From Halichoerus grypus (lineage: Eukaryota; Chordata; Mammalia; Carnivora; Phocidae), in contig NC_135712.1 in the NCBI RefSeq assembly GCF_964656455.1, forward strand, positions 71,801,239 through 71,865,238: DNA of 64,000 bases, given 5' to 3'. Below are positions 22,531 through 33,220 of this stretch, piece by piece; within the stretch, counting starts at the first letter, position 1, and each line of letters starts with the position of its first letter. The position numbers and the translations under genes were made by a program. The notes beneath the pieces are model-generated. The model was not told the DNA's origin. It was given only the letters and a program-made list of their open reading frames with translations, and did not search any database.

Positions 22531-23164
22531 GCCCTCTCCCTGGGGGGCCGTGCACACGCTTGTGGTGGAAACAAAGGAAAGGAAGAGCAGAGGCACCTAC
22601 AAGTTTTTGTTAAAAACTAGAGCCATGGTTCTGGGTCCAGAGGGTTCCATGTTGCTGACTGATCCTCCTCCGGGTAGTACCAGAGCTCACCCAGAACTGA
22701 GCTGCCTAGAGCTGGGATTTCACCGTCCCCGGGGCTGGCCTGCTCTTTGTCGTCCCAGCAGACCCTCCCGCTGGCTCCCTGTGGACATCCTTGGAGCCAG
22801 GTCGTCTTTGGAAAGCTGCGGGGCACAGGCTGCTAGTGACCCAAGCGCCCGCGTTTCCCCTAAAAGAGCGGGGAAGAGTGACAGCTTGCTTGCTTGTGAC
22901 TATTTGCAAGACGCAGATCACATAACAGGAAATTCCTGCGAGGCCTCTGAATGGGCTGATAACTCCTGGGCCTTGTGGGCTGTTTGCCCTGACGTCATCC
23001 TCTCCCAGCCTGTCCCCCAGTCACACAGCAGAGTCTCGCACTTTGCGGGGGAACAGGAGCGGGGGGGAACAGGAGCGGAGGGTTTGGGTCAACACTTGCC
23101 ACTTCAACTCAGAGCAGCCTCCTCGTCTCATTCCCTCACTTTTATACAAGGCAGATCTCGATTT
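22531..23164. other. Unique intronic sequence with a 207-codon open frame
   Basis: The open frame at 22550-23173 is moderately long but has no domain, no coding-like similarity I recognise and no splice context. A small tandem duplication (gggggaacaggagcg twice) lies at about 23048-23077. Confidence 0.5.
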
Positions 23165-23265
23165 AACACCTAGAGGCAATAGAAGGAGCACTGGACTGAG
23201 AGTCCAAAGTCCTACGTGCTAGTCCCTATGCTTGGGGCCTGGTTCCTCCATCTGAGAATGGGAGC
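23165..23265 (+). repeat. MIR-family SINE fragment
   Basis: The segments atagaaggagcactggactg, agagtccaaagtcctacgtg, tctgagaatgggag follow MIR (MIR3-like) order, with the middle core missing. Confidence 0.6.
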
Positions 23266-23519
23266 CGGTGTGCTGCAGGACCTCCCTCCCCCTGCCCCGG
23301 CACTGTGCTCCCAGTCTCCTGACCCTCACCGTCTCCTTATTGTCTTTCCTCTGTCCTGAGACCGCTGGTCTGCGGCGGGGCCCCTCACTGCTCCCTAAGG
23401 GCCAGGGTCCCCAGGCTGCTCGCAGGCTCATGATTAAATGCAATCGGAGCAGTGGTGCCTTCAAGCCCTGCTCTGGAGTCTTCTTATGTAATAAAAATGG
23501 AAACGTGATCCCATTTAAA

Positions 23520-23910
23520 TAGTATCCGCCAGAATTTATGTTTTTGTACATCTAGGATTTTATTAACAGTGAAACGTAAACCAATTTAATTATCTAGACT
23601 TCTCAGAAGAAATCTCTGGAAGATTTTAGACCCAAGGTGAAATTGAATTTTTCTCACCTTCAGAGTCTGTAATGATCATTCTGTGCAATGAGAAAAATGA
23701 GGCCTGTGCGGCCACCGGCAGAGTCCCAACCTGGCCTGTTTGTAGGGCTTGCACACTCACCATCAGAAACGAAAACCCTGTATGTGCTCCCCCTTTCCCC
23801 TCCCAAGCTGAAATGTTTATAAAGCCTCTAATAATTAAGTCTGCAAATGATGGCCCTGCATGAATGTGCGCCCTACTGGCTCTGGGTAATTGCCTCTGAA
23901 TATTCGCAGC
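23520..23910. promoter_or_regulatory. Possible conserved noncoding element
   Basis: No repeat family is seen. The block is AT-rich and complex in composition, unlike its GC-richer surroundings, with homeodomain-type motifs (taattaa/aataattaag near 23830) and several ATGCAAAT-like words (gcaaatgatggccctgcatg). It looks like the sort of sequence that is conserved among mammals, but conservation cannot be judged from one genome. Regulatory role is inference only. Confidence 0.3.
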
Positions 23911-25224
23911 CTCGTGCTGGGGCTGGGAATGGTTTGGTGCTGGCTGGGTCAGAGGGGGAATGGAGTGTGGGGTTTTTTGCTGTCTTCCGCTGGAAAACTG
24001 GAGACTCCAGTGGCCCAAAAGAAAAACTGTTGGTTGTCTGCGCCTTTGGAGCCTGCGCCTGGGTGTGTTTGTGGGAAGGGGGTAGGAGGAGAAGCGGGGC
24101 AATGGAAGGGTAGCGAGTAAGCAGCAGCCACACAAGGACGGCCAGAGCCGGGCCCTTCGCATGAGCAGGCAGCCCCAGCCCCATCGCCTTGAACCTGGCC
24201 ATCACCGCTGGCGGGGCATCCCCAGGCCGGCGTCTGCCCACTCCTGGGCAGGCACTTCCTGCGCCCTCCACCAGGAACGAGGAACCAGTGCGAGTTCCCA
24301 CAACCACATGGTCTCACTCCCTAAGTGGTGGAGTGTGAGGTGGGCAAGGTTTTTATCATAAGCAAAATCTGCTAGCATCTATGAAAAGGAAAATTTAGAA
24401 ACAAAACAACAGCACAAAAGCAAAACTTGACTGATTAACCAAGCGCATTTTGATCTGGAAATTCACTAAGCAGAAATAAACTTGAATCTTCTCAACTGTG
24501 TTATTTTTATAGTCCCTTGCCTGACAGTTACTGTACTTCAAAAGGGCACATACTAAGTCATTTTTATGGTTGTTTCCACTCTATTGTGTGCCACGAAGAA
24601 CGTTAGGAGCTTGGAGGAGGGTGGAGGGAAAAGTATTTCTCACTCTTCATTTGACAAATATCCTTTTTTGGTTTTTTTTTGTTTGTTTTTTACAATTCTC
24701 CCCGCCATAATTCCACCCCCCACCCCAAACGTACACTAAACCCACTGTGCTTTCTGGGAAATAATGGATTGTGGGATGCTAGGATAGTGATAGAGGTACC
24801 TTTTTCTCTAGTGTCCCTGTTAGGATTCTGTTGAGTCAAATGTCCTGTGACCTTTCTCATCTGAAAATTGGGGAGCCATGGTCATTTTGGGTGGAACGGT
24901 CCTGTCTTGACCCTTTCTCTGCCTCTTTGTCAAGGAACTAGACCCCTGGACAGGTAGGTCCTCATAGATGATGTGTTTAATTGGGGTACATGACCAAAAG
25001 GAGAGAAGGATCTAGTGCTTTCTCTATAAGCAGAATGGTCTCTGTAAATAGACAACTTTATTTTACACGTATGTGTTAGTCCAGGACCATAGTTAGACCA
25101 TTTTGAATTTGCTTCCTCGTGAATGTATTGGAAAAGCAAAGAAAACGGTTGGGCCCTCTTTATGTACAGCCTATAACATTATAGATGTGTATCAGCAGGC
25201 AGAGCAGCTTCATGCAGAAGAAAT
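23911..25224. other. Unique intronic sequence
   Basis: 23911-24360 is GC-richer and open on both strands (minus-strand frame 23626-24162, 178 codons, no similarity). 24360-24720 is AT-rich with a T-rich tract near 24663-24690. No gene recognised. Confidence 0.5.
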
Positions 25225-25445
25225 TGCATTCGGGTTGTACTCAGAAGCTATGGATTGTAGTCCTGCCTTTCAGGAATTACCCGTATGATGTTTTGCAAGT
25301 CACTTGATTCTCTGACCTTCTGTTTTGTTTTGTCTTGTTTTTTAATCTATAAGTGGGGATAAATATATCTGAAGCACAGAATTACTGGAAAACTCAAATG
25401 AACAACGTGCATGAAAGCTTCCGGTGTGAAAGAGATGCTCGGTAA
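25225..25445 (+). repeat. MIR SINE
   Basis: The segments ggattgtagtcctgcctttc, ttttgcaagtcacttgattc, taatctataagtggggataa and gtgtgaaagagatgctcgg follow the MIR order on the plus strand, with a T-rich insertion in the middle. Confidence 0.75.
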
Positions 25446-25544
25446 AGGGCACTTGCTCACTTTCCTCCCTTAATCCTCACAACTCTTTTTTGTGTTTTCT
25501 TTCAATATGATTTGTTCTACTAGATACCTCTACTCTACCCACCC

Positions 25545-25745
25545 CAACCATACAGGGTTACCAGTTAAAATACACAACACTCACTTAAGTTGGATTTCAG
25601 AAAAACAACAAATAATTGTTTTGTGTGTGTATGCTCCAAATATTGCGTTGGGGACATACCTATACAAAACAATTATTTGCTGTTTATATGAAATTTAAGT
25701 TAACTGGGTGCCCTGTTTTTTGTTTGCTAAATCTGGTAGCTCTAC
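25545..25745. mobile_element. Palindromic MITE-like DNA transposon
   Basis: The two halves are inverted copies around about 25644. The 15-base words aaataattgttttgt (25610-25624) and acaaaacaattattt (25664-25678) are exact reverse complements, and outer parts also pair (cagggttaccagttaa with ttaactgggtgccctg). The right end runs ctaaatctggtagctctacc. A short, noncoding, near-perfect inverted repeat is the shape of a nonautonomous DNA transposon. I do not give a family name. Confidence 0.8.
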
Positions 25746-26031
25746 CCCTACCCAAGAATTAAAACCTCTTTTTAACAGAAGGGAGTGATCTGGCTTTTCT
25801 ACAAAGTCCTCGGGTGGGCAGGAACAAAGCCTTATGAAATGGGAACTTGTCAGGAAAACAGGGTGAGCGAGTGAGGGGATGGTAGGAGGCAGCTCTCAAA
25901 GTTTCTGTGAGGCACCAGGCCTGGGGTTACCACTCTGCAGGAGTTAGAGTCCTGCTTGTGATTTGGGTCCTTTGGGGAAGGTAGGAGGTCTGGCAGTGGC
26001 TTAGCTTTGGGCCACAGGGTTCCTGCTGAGC
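25746..26031. other. Unique intronic sequence
   Basis: Nothing recognised between the palindromic element and the GT/GA repeat. Confidence 0.5.
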
Positions 26032-26419
26032 CTGGAATGAGTGTGTATGAGAGACACAATGTGTGTGTGAGAGAGAATGTGTATGATAGAGAATGTGTGT
26101 ATGTGTGAGAGAGAGACAGACAGAATGTGTGTGTGTGTGTGTGTGTGAGACAGAGTGTGTGTGTGTGAGAGACAGAATGTCTGTGTGAGAGAGAATGTGT
26201 ATGATAATGTGTTTGTGAGAGAGACAGAGACAGAGAATATGTGTGTGTGTGAGACAGAGAGTGTGTGTATGATAGAGAATGTGTGTGTGAGAGAGAGAAT
26301 GCGTGTGTGTATGTGAGAGAGAGACAGAATGCTTGTGTGAGAATGTATAAGATAGAGAATGTGTGTCTGTGTGAGAGACAGAGAATATGTTTGTGTGTGT
26401 GTGAGAGAGAGTGTGTGTG

Positions 26420-26462
<43 letters not shown>
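26032..26462 (+). repeat. Compound GT/GA repeat (microsatellite to minisatellite)
   Basis: About 430 bases of alternating gtgtgt and gagaga blocks joined by words such as gaatgtg, agacagaatg and tatgatagag, ending in a pure GT run. Irregular units of roughly 20-60 bases recur. The minus-strand open frame at 25850-26479 (His/Thr/Ser/Leu repeats) is a product of the repeat. Confidence 0.95.
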
Positions 26463-26463
<1 letters not shown>

Positions 26464-26914
26464 GAGGAGCTGGGATCACAGCCTTTGGTTATGGTCTTTC
26501 TGTCTTGGAGCTGGCCACCTGAGGAGCTGCTGAATGGGAGCTTTGTTGGTGGGGTCCACAGGCTTCCGGTTCATTCTCTGTTGGCTCCACAGGCCAGCTG
26601 TGTGCTGGTTTGAGCCCAAACCCACCATGAGGTGGAAGCAGCAGGCTAATCCTGTCAGCTGCTGATAACACACCACAAGCCAGGAATTTGCTTTTGTGTT
26701 AAGTATTTTAATAGTGTCTACTCTTTCACCTTTCTAGGTCACGTGGTTTTTATTGATAGCATTTGTGCCAGCCTAGCCTCTTTCCAGATGCTTGGAGTGG
26801 AAATGTCCAGCTTATCTGCAGGCTGCCTTCTCCCATTCCTAGGACTGGTGAAGGGCTCTCAGGGGAGCTGGGGAGGAAGTGAGGATTTAGCACAGAGGTA
26901 GGAGAGGAGGATGT
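26463..26914. other. Unique intronic sequence
   Basis: No repeat or gene recognised. Confidence 0.5.
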
Positions 26915-27095
26915 GAAATGACCCCACCCGTGCCACTCATAGCTGTGTGACCCTGGGCAAGTCTCTTGACCTCTCTGAGCTTGAGTTCCTTTAGCTGAGA
27001 AATGGAGATTATAGCCCTGCAGAGTAGTATATGTGGTGGAGTTGATTGGAGGATTAAATCAGTGTGTGTGTAGTGCCTGGCAGAGGGTAGCACTC
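26915..27095 (+). repeat. MIR SINE
   Basis: Clear MIR core: cactcatagctgtgtgaccc, tgggcaagtctcttgacctc, tctgagcttgagttccttt, followed by ggaggattaaatcagtgtg and gtagtgcctggcagagg. One of the better preserved MIR copies here. Confidence 0.9.
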
Positions 27096-27099
27096 CCTA

Positions 27100-27235
27100 G
27101 TGGGAGTTTTATCCAGTCCCAGCTCCGCCACTTAACTACTTCTGTGACCCAAGGGAAGTCCCTTAACTTCTGAGCTTCAGTTTCCTTATATGTAAAATTG
27201 GAACAACTGATTAACTTAGCATAATTAGTGCTAAT
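27100..27235 (+). repeat. MIR SINE, second in tandem
   Basis: A second MIR follows directly: cagtcccagctccgccactt, ctgtgacccaagggaagtcc, ttctgagcttcagtttcc, atatgtaaaattggaaca. It lacks the 3' end. Confidence 0.85.
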
Positions 27236-27879
27236 ATTTTGGCTTCTCAGCATCTGAACTCCCTGCCTGTGTTTGAGGAATTCCCTGCCACATAAGCCAT
27301 CCTTCCTTTATGGAAGACAAAAAGGCTGATACTTTATTTCCTGCACTTGCAGCTGGGGTGTTGGTGCTGTGTGCCCCTCCTGCCCTCCGTCCCCTGAGGA
27401 AATCGGTACCACGGATTTCATATCTGTGCAGGCAGGTTTTTATCTTTTTACTGTATGCCCTAAGCAATATAGGCTATTTGCAAAACAGAAACAGACAGTG
27501 TTATAAGGAGAAATCAACAAGTCCATAATAAAGGAGGGAACTTCTAGTATGCCTCGGGGGAAACCAAGAGCTCAGAGGGGGGAGCTATGCACATAGAAGA
27601 TGACAGCGTGGTTGGAGCAGAGCAGGGAGGAAGGGGGGCAGGCACCCCAGTCCCCGTTCCCACTGTGATCCTGGTGGCCCCCCCCGCCCCCTCCCACCGG
27701 GGTATTTCAGTGCCCTGCAGAGGGTGAGCTGCTGGCCACACCACCTGCTTCTGGACTCCAGCCTGTGGTTCTAGCCCTGATCACCAACGAGGTTTGTGTT
27801 CTGGTTCTGCTCCATGGAGATGTTCATCTCATTTTTTAACCCTCCTATCTCCTTTCCCCTGCTGCACTCCTTGAATTAA
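27236..27879. other. Unique intronic sequence
   Basis: A G/C-rich stretch at 27570-27740 gives short open frames on the minus strand. An A run lies at 27878-27891. No gene recognised. Confidence 0.5.
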
Positions 27880-28360
27880 AAAAAAAAAAAATCATTATAT
27901 AAAAGTAATGTATTTTCATTAAAAATCTAAGAAGTATATGAAGATTGTTATTTTTCCAGAAATTTTCTACAAATTTACCTGTGTGTGTCTGTGTATAAAT
28001 GGACTCATACTTTATATACCCTTCTGCCTCTTTTTTTTGTTCACTTACCAGTATATCTTGGCTATCCTTATACCTAACTCAGTATTTCTATATTAAGCAT
28101 TGCTAGTCTCCCAATAGAATTATTATTATTATTTTTACTTAGGAAAACTTTTAACATATACAAACGCAGACAGAATCATGTAGTCTGCTGGATGCTTCGA
28201 TGTTACAGTGTTCGTGGAGCTTCAATGATTAGCAGCCCTCAGCTGGTCTGGTTTCATCTCTATCCGCAGCCTCTCATCTCCCCCATTCTCTGCCATCTCT
28301 GTTATTTTGAAGCAAATCCCTCAGTATACCATTGCATCTGCAAGTGTCATTTTTAATCTA
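27880..28360. repeat. Old L1M-type fragment(s)
   Basis: 27895-28110 (aaagtaatgtattttcatta, tggactcatactttatatac, gttcacttaccagtatatc) and 28135-28350 (cttttaacatatacaaacgc, ctggtttcatctctatccgc, ttgaagcaaatccctcag) both resemble old LINE-1 3' regions. Orientation and subfamily not assigned. Confidence 0.6.
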
Positions 28361-28959
28361 TTATTTTTTTTAAAAAGCATCCTATCTGCTGTTGCCGGGT
28401 CAGGAGCTGAGGAGGGTTGTGTGAATTCATAGTGTCATTTTGTCTTCAAGTTCCCTGGTCTGAAATCAATTTGTATGAGGGAGGAAAATGGACAGACACG
28501 GCTCTAATATCTAGCCAACCAGCGTTTTCCATCTCTCTCCTGATGGTCTCATGTCAGGATGTTACTCTAACAGTCACGTCTGGAAAGGTTTACGCTGATA
28601 TAAATTCAGGTCCACTGTTCACTGGGCATGAAGCTCTGCTTTATAAGAGAGCCCTACCACCACCATCATTTCAGGTAGTAGCTTTTCTTTTTTCCCTCTG
28701 ACACCCGAAAATGAATTTCTTGGCTCTTGTTCTCATGGTTTTTTTTTTAAATTAACCAAGATTGAACCTGTCAGTTTCTATTAGAGTTAAATCTGAGTAA
28801 CAGAGAAAAAAGGCTGCCACCTTTTACAGTAGTGACTGAGAAAGAAGCTGAGTATTTCTTCACTCCCTGGGCTGCGGAAGGCCGGCCTGTTTTGCATAGC
28901 CCCCGTGATCTGGAGGCTGTGATGGAGGCCCTACAGAATTCCTAATACAAACGGAGGGA
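28361..28959. other. Unique intronic sequence
   Basis: The open frame at 28417-28701 is unrecognised. No repeat seen. Confidence 0.5.
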
Positions 28960-28960
28960 G

Positions 28961-29152
28961 GGGCACCTGGGTGGCTCAGTCCTTAAGCATCTGCCTTCGG
29001 CTCAGGTCATAGTCCCAGGGACCTGGGATCAAGCCCCACATGGGGCTCCCTGCTCGGCGGGAAGCCTGCTTCTCCCACTCCCATTCCCCCTGCTTGTGTT
29101 CCCTCTCTCGCTGTGTCTCTGTCAAATAAATAAATAAAATCTTTAAAAAAAA
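28961..29152 (+). mobile_element. CAN-SINE, plus strand
   Basis: It starts gggcacctgggtggctcagt and has the same body as the copy at 7149 (tccctgctcggcgggaagcc), the caaataaataaataaaatct region and a short A tail. No clear target-site duplication. It faces the minus-strand SINE that starts about 100 bases downstream. Confidence 0.95.
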
Positions 29153-29251
29153 GGGGGGATGGGGAGGGAAATACCTGCCAGGTGGTAGACTTAAAAATAC
29201 CTACTATGAGGCAGTCAGTTTTTAATCACACCATTGGGAAAATGTGTTTTA

Positions 29252-29432
29252 TTTTATTTATTTATTTATTTTTTAAAGATTTTATTTATTTATTTGACAG
29301 AGAGATAGAACAAGTAGGCAGAGAGGTAGGCAGAGGGAGAGGGAGAAGCGGGCTTCCCGCAAAGCAGGGAGCCCGATGTGGGGCTCGATCCCAGGACCCT
29401 GGGATCATGACCTGAGCCACCCAGGCGCCCCT
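29252..29432 (-). mobile_element. CAN-SINE, minus strand, with internal deletion
   Basis: An exact 15-base duplication ggaaaatgtgtttta flanks it (29237-29251 and 29433-29447). The tRNA-like head is 26 bases shorter than in the related copy at 40835-41036: the interval between two tgagcc words is missing, leaving cctgagccacccaggcgcc. The rest of the body and tail is intact. Confidence 0.95.
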
Positions 29433-29447
29433 GGAAAATGTGTTTTA

Positions 29448-30352
29448 AAAGGGAAAAGATGTATATGGAAGCCCTGCAGTGGAATTGCGGTCTGTAGTGT
29501 AACATGATTATTAACAGAATTGTTGCCCATCCGCCGGCTGTGCCCCCTGGGCGAGCTGTGGACATCCAGCGCCTGCTGAGGGCCATGGGCCATGGAGAGG
29601 CTGCCGAAGACTGGCTGCTCTGGCTCAGATGGGGTCCTGGTTGAACATGGGCGGGGCTTCCCTGCTCTGCAGACAAAACTCAGGTCAGGTGTTTTGTCTT
29701 CCTGCAGGTTAGCAGTGCTGGGGCTCACAGTGATGGGGCGATGAGACCCATCGCGGGGTACCCGACGCAGATGTTTTGTGAAAGAATGAATGAGGAAATG
29801 AATGAGCAGACAGGGTGGGACCAGATTGCATGTTCTCTTCAGGGTGTGTGGACCGAGCACCAGGCACACAGTAGATGCCTGCTGAATACACGAAGGAGCA
29901 CCGGTTTAGTCAGATAGAGCCTGCCTCCGCAGCAGTGTGTTGGCCGGCTGTTAGGTAAGGGTCCACAGTCCTACCACTGCTGTTCTTACACAAACTGCTT
30001 CCACATTTTTCTTTTTAAAGACAGTCCACGGGAAACATCGTTATTCTCGATTTTCATTGGGCTCACCGGGTGCGTGAACTACAAGATTAGGTACTTGGAG
30101 GAATTATGAGGTAGAAGACATGTCCCTGCTTTCAGAGCGATTACAGTGTGAAGGAGGTGGGGCAGGTAAGATTCAGTGAAGGCCCCAATGGCAAGTCAGT
30201 GCTGTTACTTAGAGGTTTTCCCCCGACGAGCCGCAAAGATGCTTTCCTGCGGGAACCGTGCATGTCACAGTGTGGCGTACATCCTTCTCAGCTTAATATT
30301 CTGCCTTCAGAATTCCAAGCTGTGTGTGTGTGTGACGTTTCTGTCTTTCTTC
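29448..30352. other. Unique intronic sequence with an L2-like fragment
   Basis: At about 29820-29900 gagcaccaggcacacagtag followed by atgcctgctgaatacacg resembles an L2 3' end (plus strand). The minus-strand open frame 29405-29869 overlaps the SINE and is not a gene. Confidence 0.5.
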
Positions 30353-30547
30353 TTCCTTTTTTTTTTTTTTTTTTAAAGATTTTATGTACTTATTTGAGAG
30401 AGAGAGAGCATGAGAGGGGGGCGTTTCAGAGAGAGAAGCAGACTCCCCGCTGAGCAGGGAGCCCGCTACTGGACTCGATCCCGGGACTCCAGGATCATGA
30501 CCTGAGCTGAAGGCAGTTGCTTAACCAACTGAGCCACCCAGGCACCC
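30353..30547 (-). mobile_element. CAN-SINE, minus strand
   Basis: From the + strand: T-rich tail, aagattttatgtacttattt, GA run, cgctgagcagggagcccgct, gacctgagctgaaggcagtt, and gagccacccaggcaccc at the head. Flanked by tctgtctttcttc (30340-30352) and tctgtcttttctt (30548-30560), an imperfect target-site duplication. Confidence 0.93.
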
Positions 30548-30561
30548 TCTGTCTTTTCTTC

Positions 30562-33005
30562 TGAAAGGCTTTTTGGAAGGGGTTGTGGGATTGCTGTGCG
30601 GGCACAGCCTCTAGGAGGCTCCTAGGATGGACCTAGCTCTGTGCACAACTAGAAAACTCACTCAGTAGGCTTTTGCTGAGGGTCTGGCTAAGCAGTAGAG
30701 AGAAACTAGACCCTGCCCTTGAGAAGCTTGCAGACTAATTGATGGGACCACCTCCCCACATCATTCCACTGGGAGGTGGGCCCGGGCAGGTGCTCCTAAC
30801 TGAGGCCCAGCAAAGGATAATGGGCTGGGAGGACTGTCCTTGTTTGCATTACTAGAACTTGTTTCTTCTGCCAAAGAAATCTCTCATTGAGAGATCCTCA
30901 TTTGCAATCAGGCAGCAAAAAAAGACTCATCTATAAGCATCTTCCTGGGGCGGGAAGCAAAAGAACATAGTTGAATCACAGTGGCGTATGTAAAGCGGGA
31001 CTTTCTGTGACAGGCAGTGTATGGAAAGGACAGTTAGGTAAGGCTGGCTCCAGGTGAGGGGAATTACAGGATGGCCCCCTGGCTACTGCAGGCACACAGT
31101 TCAGCTGCCTTTCTGACCTAAGTGAAATGGATATTCAGCCTCCAGGCCCTCTGCCTCCAGGATAGCTGCAGAATTAGCCACTGCAGAAATAGCAAGCTTT
31201 CAAACTGGACTTGGGTTTGAAATGAACACCTTACCTCCTCCTCCTGCATTGGGTGACTTCTTTAAATGAGCCGTTTACTGTTGATCATAGAGAACCCCTA
31301 GGATCTGCTTACAGGTGGCAGAACTGACCCCCAATATCAAGGAGCTGCCCATAGGAACACTTTGCTCCAGGGACCCAGCCTTCCCGTGTCTCTGTCCTCG
31401 AGAATTTTCTCTCATTACTTGTAAAAGAGGAAGCTTTTTAGGAACCAGAATTGCTTTCTGTAGAATCATTTGCGCGAACATTTGCTATGTCCTTGCTGCT
31501 GTCGATGAGCACTCATTATGAGGCTGCCAGTCCTGATGGGCTTCCAGAAATGTGAAGTCCCAGAGATGCTCACGGGGCCTCATTACTGTCAGTCTGGTGG
31601 TGTGAGGTACCAGTGCATTTGACTGCTTCTCTGGCTCCACTTGGTTCCCTGTAAGGAAACACTGCCACCCTTAATAAAATGAAGCCTACTACCTGCACAG
31701 GGTAGAAGCAAGGGAAACCCTTTCCCTGACTCTAGGACTATTTTATCTTGTTTGATCCAAGACTCATGAATTTGGAAATGTAAAGAAGGCAATAGAATTC
31801 TAGCATTCTACTTGGCTTGGGAGCAAACGAGATTTTCATGTTCTTCATGTAACTGTAGTTCATTGGTATTCAGCTTTCAGGGAGTCTGGGAAACAGTGTC
31901 TAAGGAAGGTAAGGACATAACGATGAATCATTTTTTAGAAGAACCAGAGCAGAAGAGAAGCATCTCCATTTTTTCTGCTTGTTCCTTCCTGCTAAGATGT
32001 CATCAGGGTTTAGGTAGATTGTGGTGTAATCTTGGTCATTCAGGCCACCACTCTCCTCACCTCACATTCTTTCAGCTGCTGTCCAAGGTCAAAGGCATCC
32101 TACAGATGAGCAAGCAATATACTTTTGTATAAACAGAGTAGAGACTGTCTTTGAGGCCTCTGAGTCCCCGGGAGACTGAGATGGCCAGCCAGAACCTGGG
32201 GAGGGATTTGTGGACCAAATGCAATATCTGGGTTGCCTATGATTAGCTGCACATCCAGGTGCCCATCAGTCACCTGCACAGACCAGACCAGAGGAGCCCC
32301 ACTCTCCGGTCTTCACGTCAGATCATATTCAAGACCATATGGAAGTGAGTGCTGGTTTTATATAAAATTGTAAAATGAGAGGGTATTGGGTAGGCTCTCA
32401 AAAGGGGATCATCCAGTGAGCGTAGCATATTGTAACGGACACAAGAAGAGGCCATCTGTGATTCAGAAACTCAGGATACAGGCTATCACAGTTTAATTTC
32501 AGGTAAATGCCTCCAGGAAGTAATACAAGTTTTTGAAGATTTAGAAATGGATTGTGAAAGACAAGGAAGGAAAGAATTGATTGAAACCCCATCTGTGTCC
32601 TGGATCTTGACTGGTGTTTCTGGTGTTCTCATTTGTTTTGCATGAGTATGGGCCCAGTGCTGCCAAGTCTTCTGATTTTTTTTTTTTCCCAAGAGAAGCC
32701 AGAAATCTGTGTTAAGGTGAAAGATTCTGATCTTTAAGTATTGACAATTAAGCAAACAGTCTGCTAGCCAAGCAAAACAGTGGTGCACCAGATCCAGCCC
32801 AAGAACTGCCAGGTTGAGACTTCAGGTTTAAACGTTCACTGAGGCAAAAATTGATGAAATGCTTCTACCAGTTTGGCCTGGACCTTCTGAAGACTTTGGT
32901 TGTCTGGTCCTTGGATTCTGATGGCCACAGTTTAGGGGTTTAAACTTCGTTTTTCTCAAGTATTTTCTCCTATCACTTGAAGTAGTTGATTTTGATTGGT
33001 AATTT
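30562..33005. other. Unique intronic sequence
   Basis: A decayed old repeat may cover about 30655-30730 (aggcttttgctgagggtctgg) and a weak MIR 31190-31265 (cattgggtgacttctttaaa). 31270-33005 has no recognised repeat. The open frames there are short and unrecognised. Confidence 0.5.
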
Positions 33006-33021
33006 AAAATTCCATCAAATG

Positions 33022-33204
33022 GGGGCACCTGGGTGGCTCAGTTGGTTGAGTGTCTGCCTTCAGCTCAGATCATGATCTCAGGAGTCCTGGGACTGAGTCC
33101 CACGTCGGGCTCCCTGCTCAGCGGCTAGTCTGCTTCTCCCTCTGCCCCTTCCCACCGTTCATGCTCTCTCATGCGCTCTCTCTCTCAAATAAAATCTTTA
33201 GAAA
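33022..33204 (+). mobile_element. CAN-SINE, plus strand
   Basis: Exact 16-base duplication aaaattccatcaaatg at 33006-33021 and 33205-33220. It starts ggggcacctgggtggctcag, continues with ctccctgctcagcggctagt and a CT run, and ends tcaaataaaatctttag with a short A tail. Confidence 0.97.
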
Positions 33205-33220
33205 AAAATTCCATCAAATG

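Noticed and set aside
22550..23173. 207-codon plus-strand open frame
   Set aside because: No recognisable domain, low-complexity stretches of Ser/Arg/Pro, no splice signals that would place it in an exon; GC-rich sequence often stays open by chance.
23626..24162. 178-codon minus-strand open frame
   Set aside because: Overlaps other open frames in both directions and shows no domain; its start half lies in the noncoding candidate element.
26032..26462. Repeat array as a CRISPR-like structure
   Set aside because: Units are irregular GT/GA words without unique spacers, and the host is a mammal.
25850..26479. 209-codon minus-strand open frame rich in His, Thr, Ser and Leu
   Set aside because: It is translation of the compound GT/GA repeat; no domain or exon signals.
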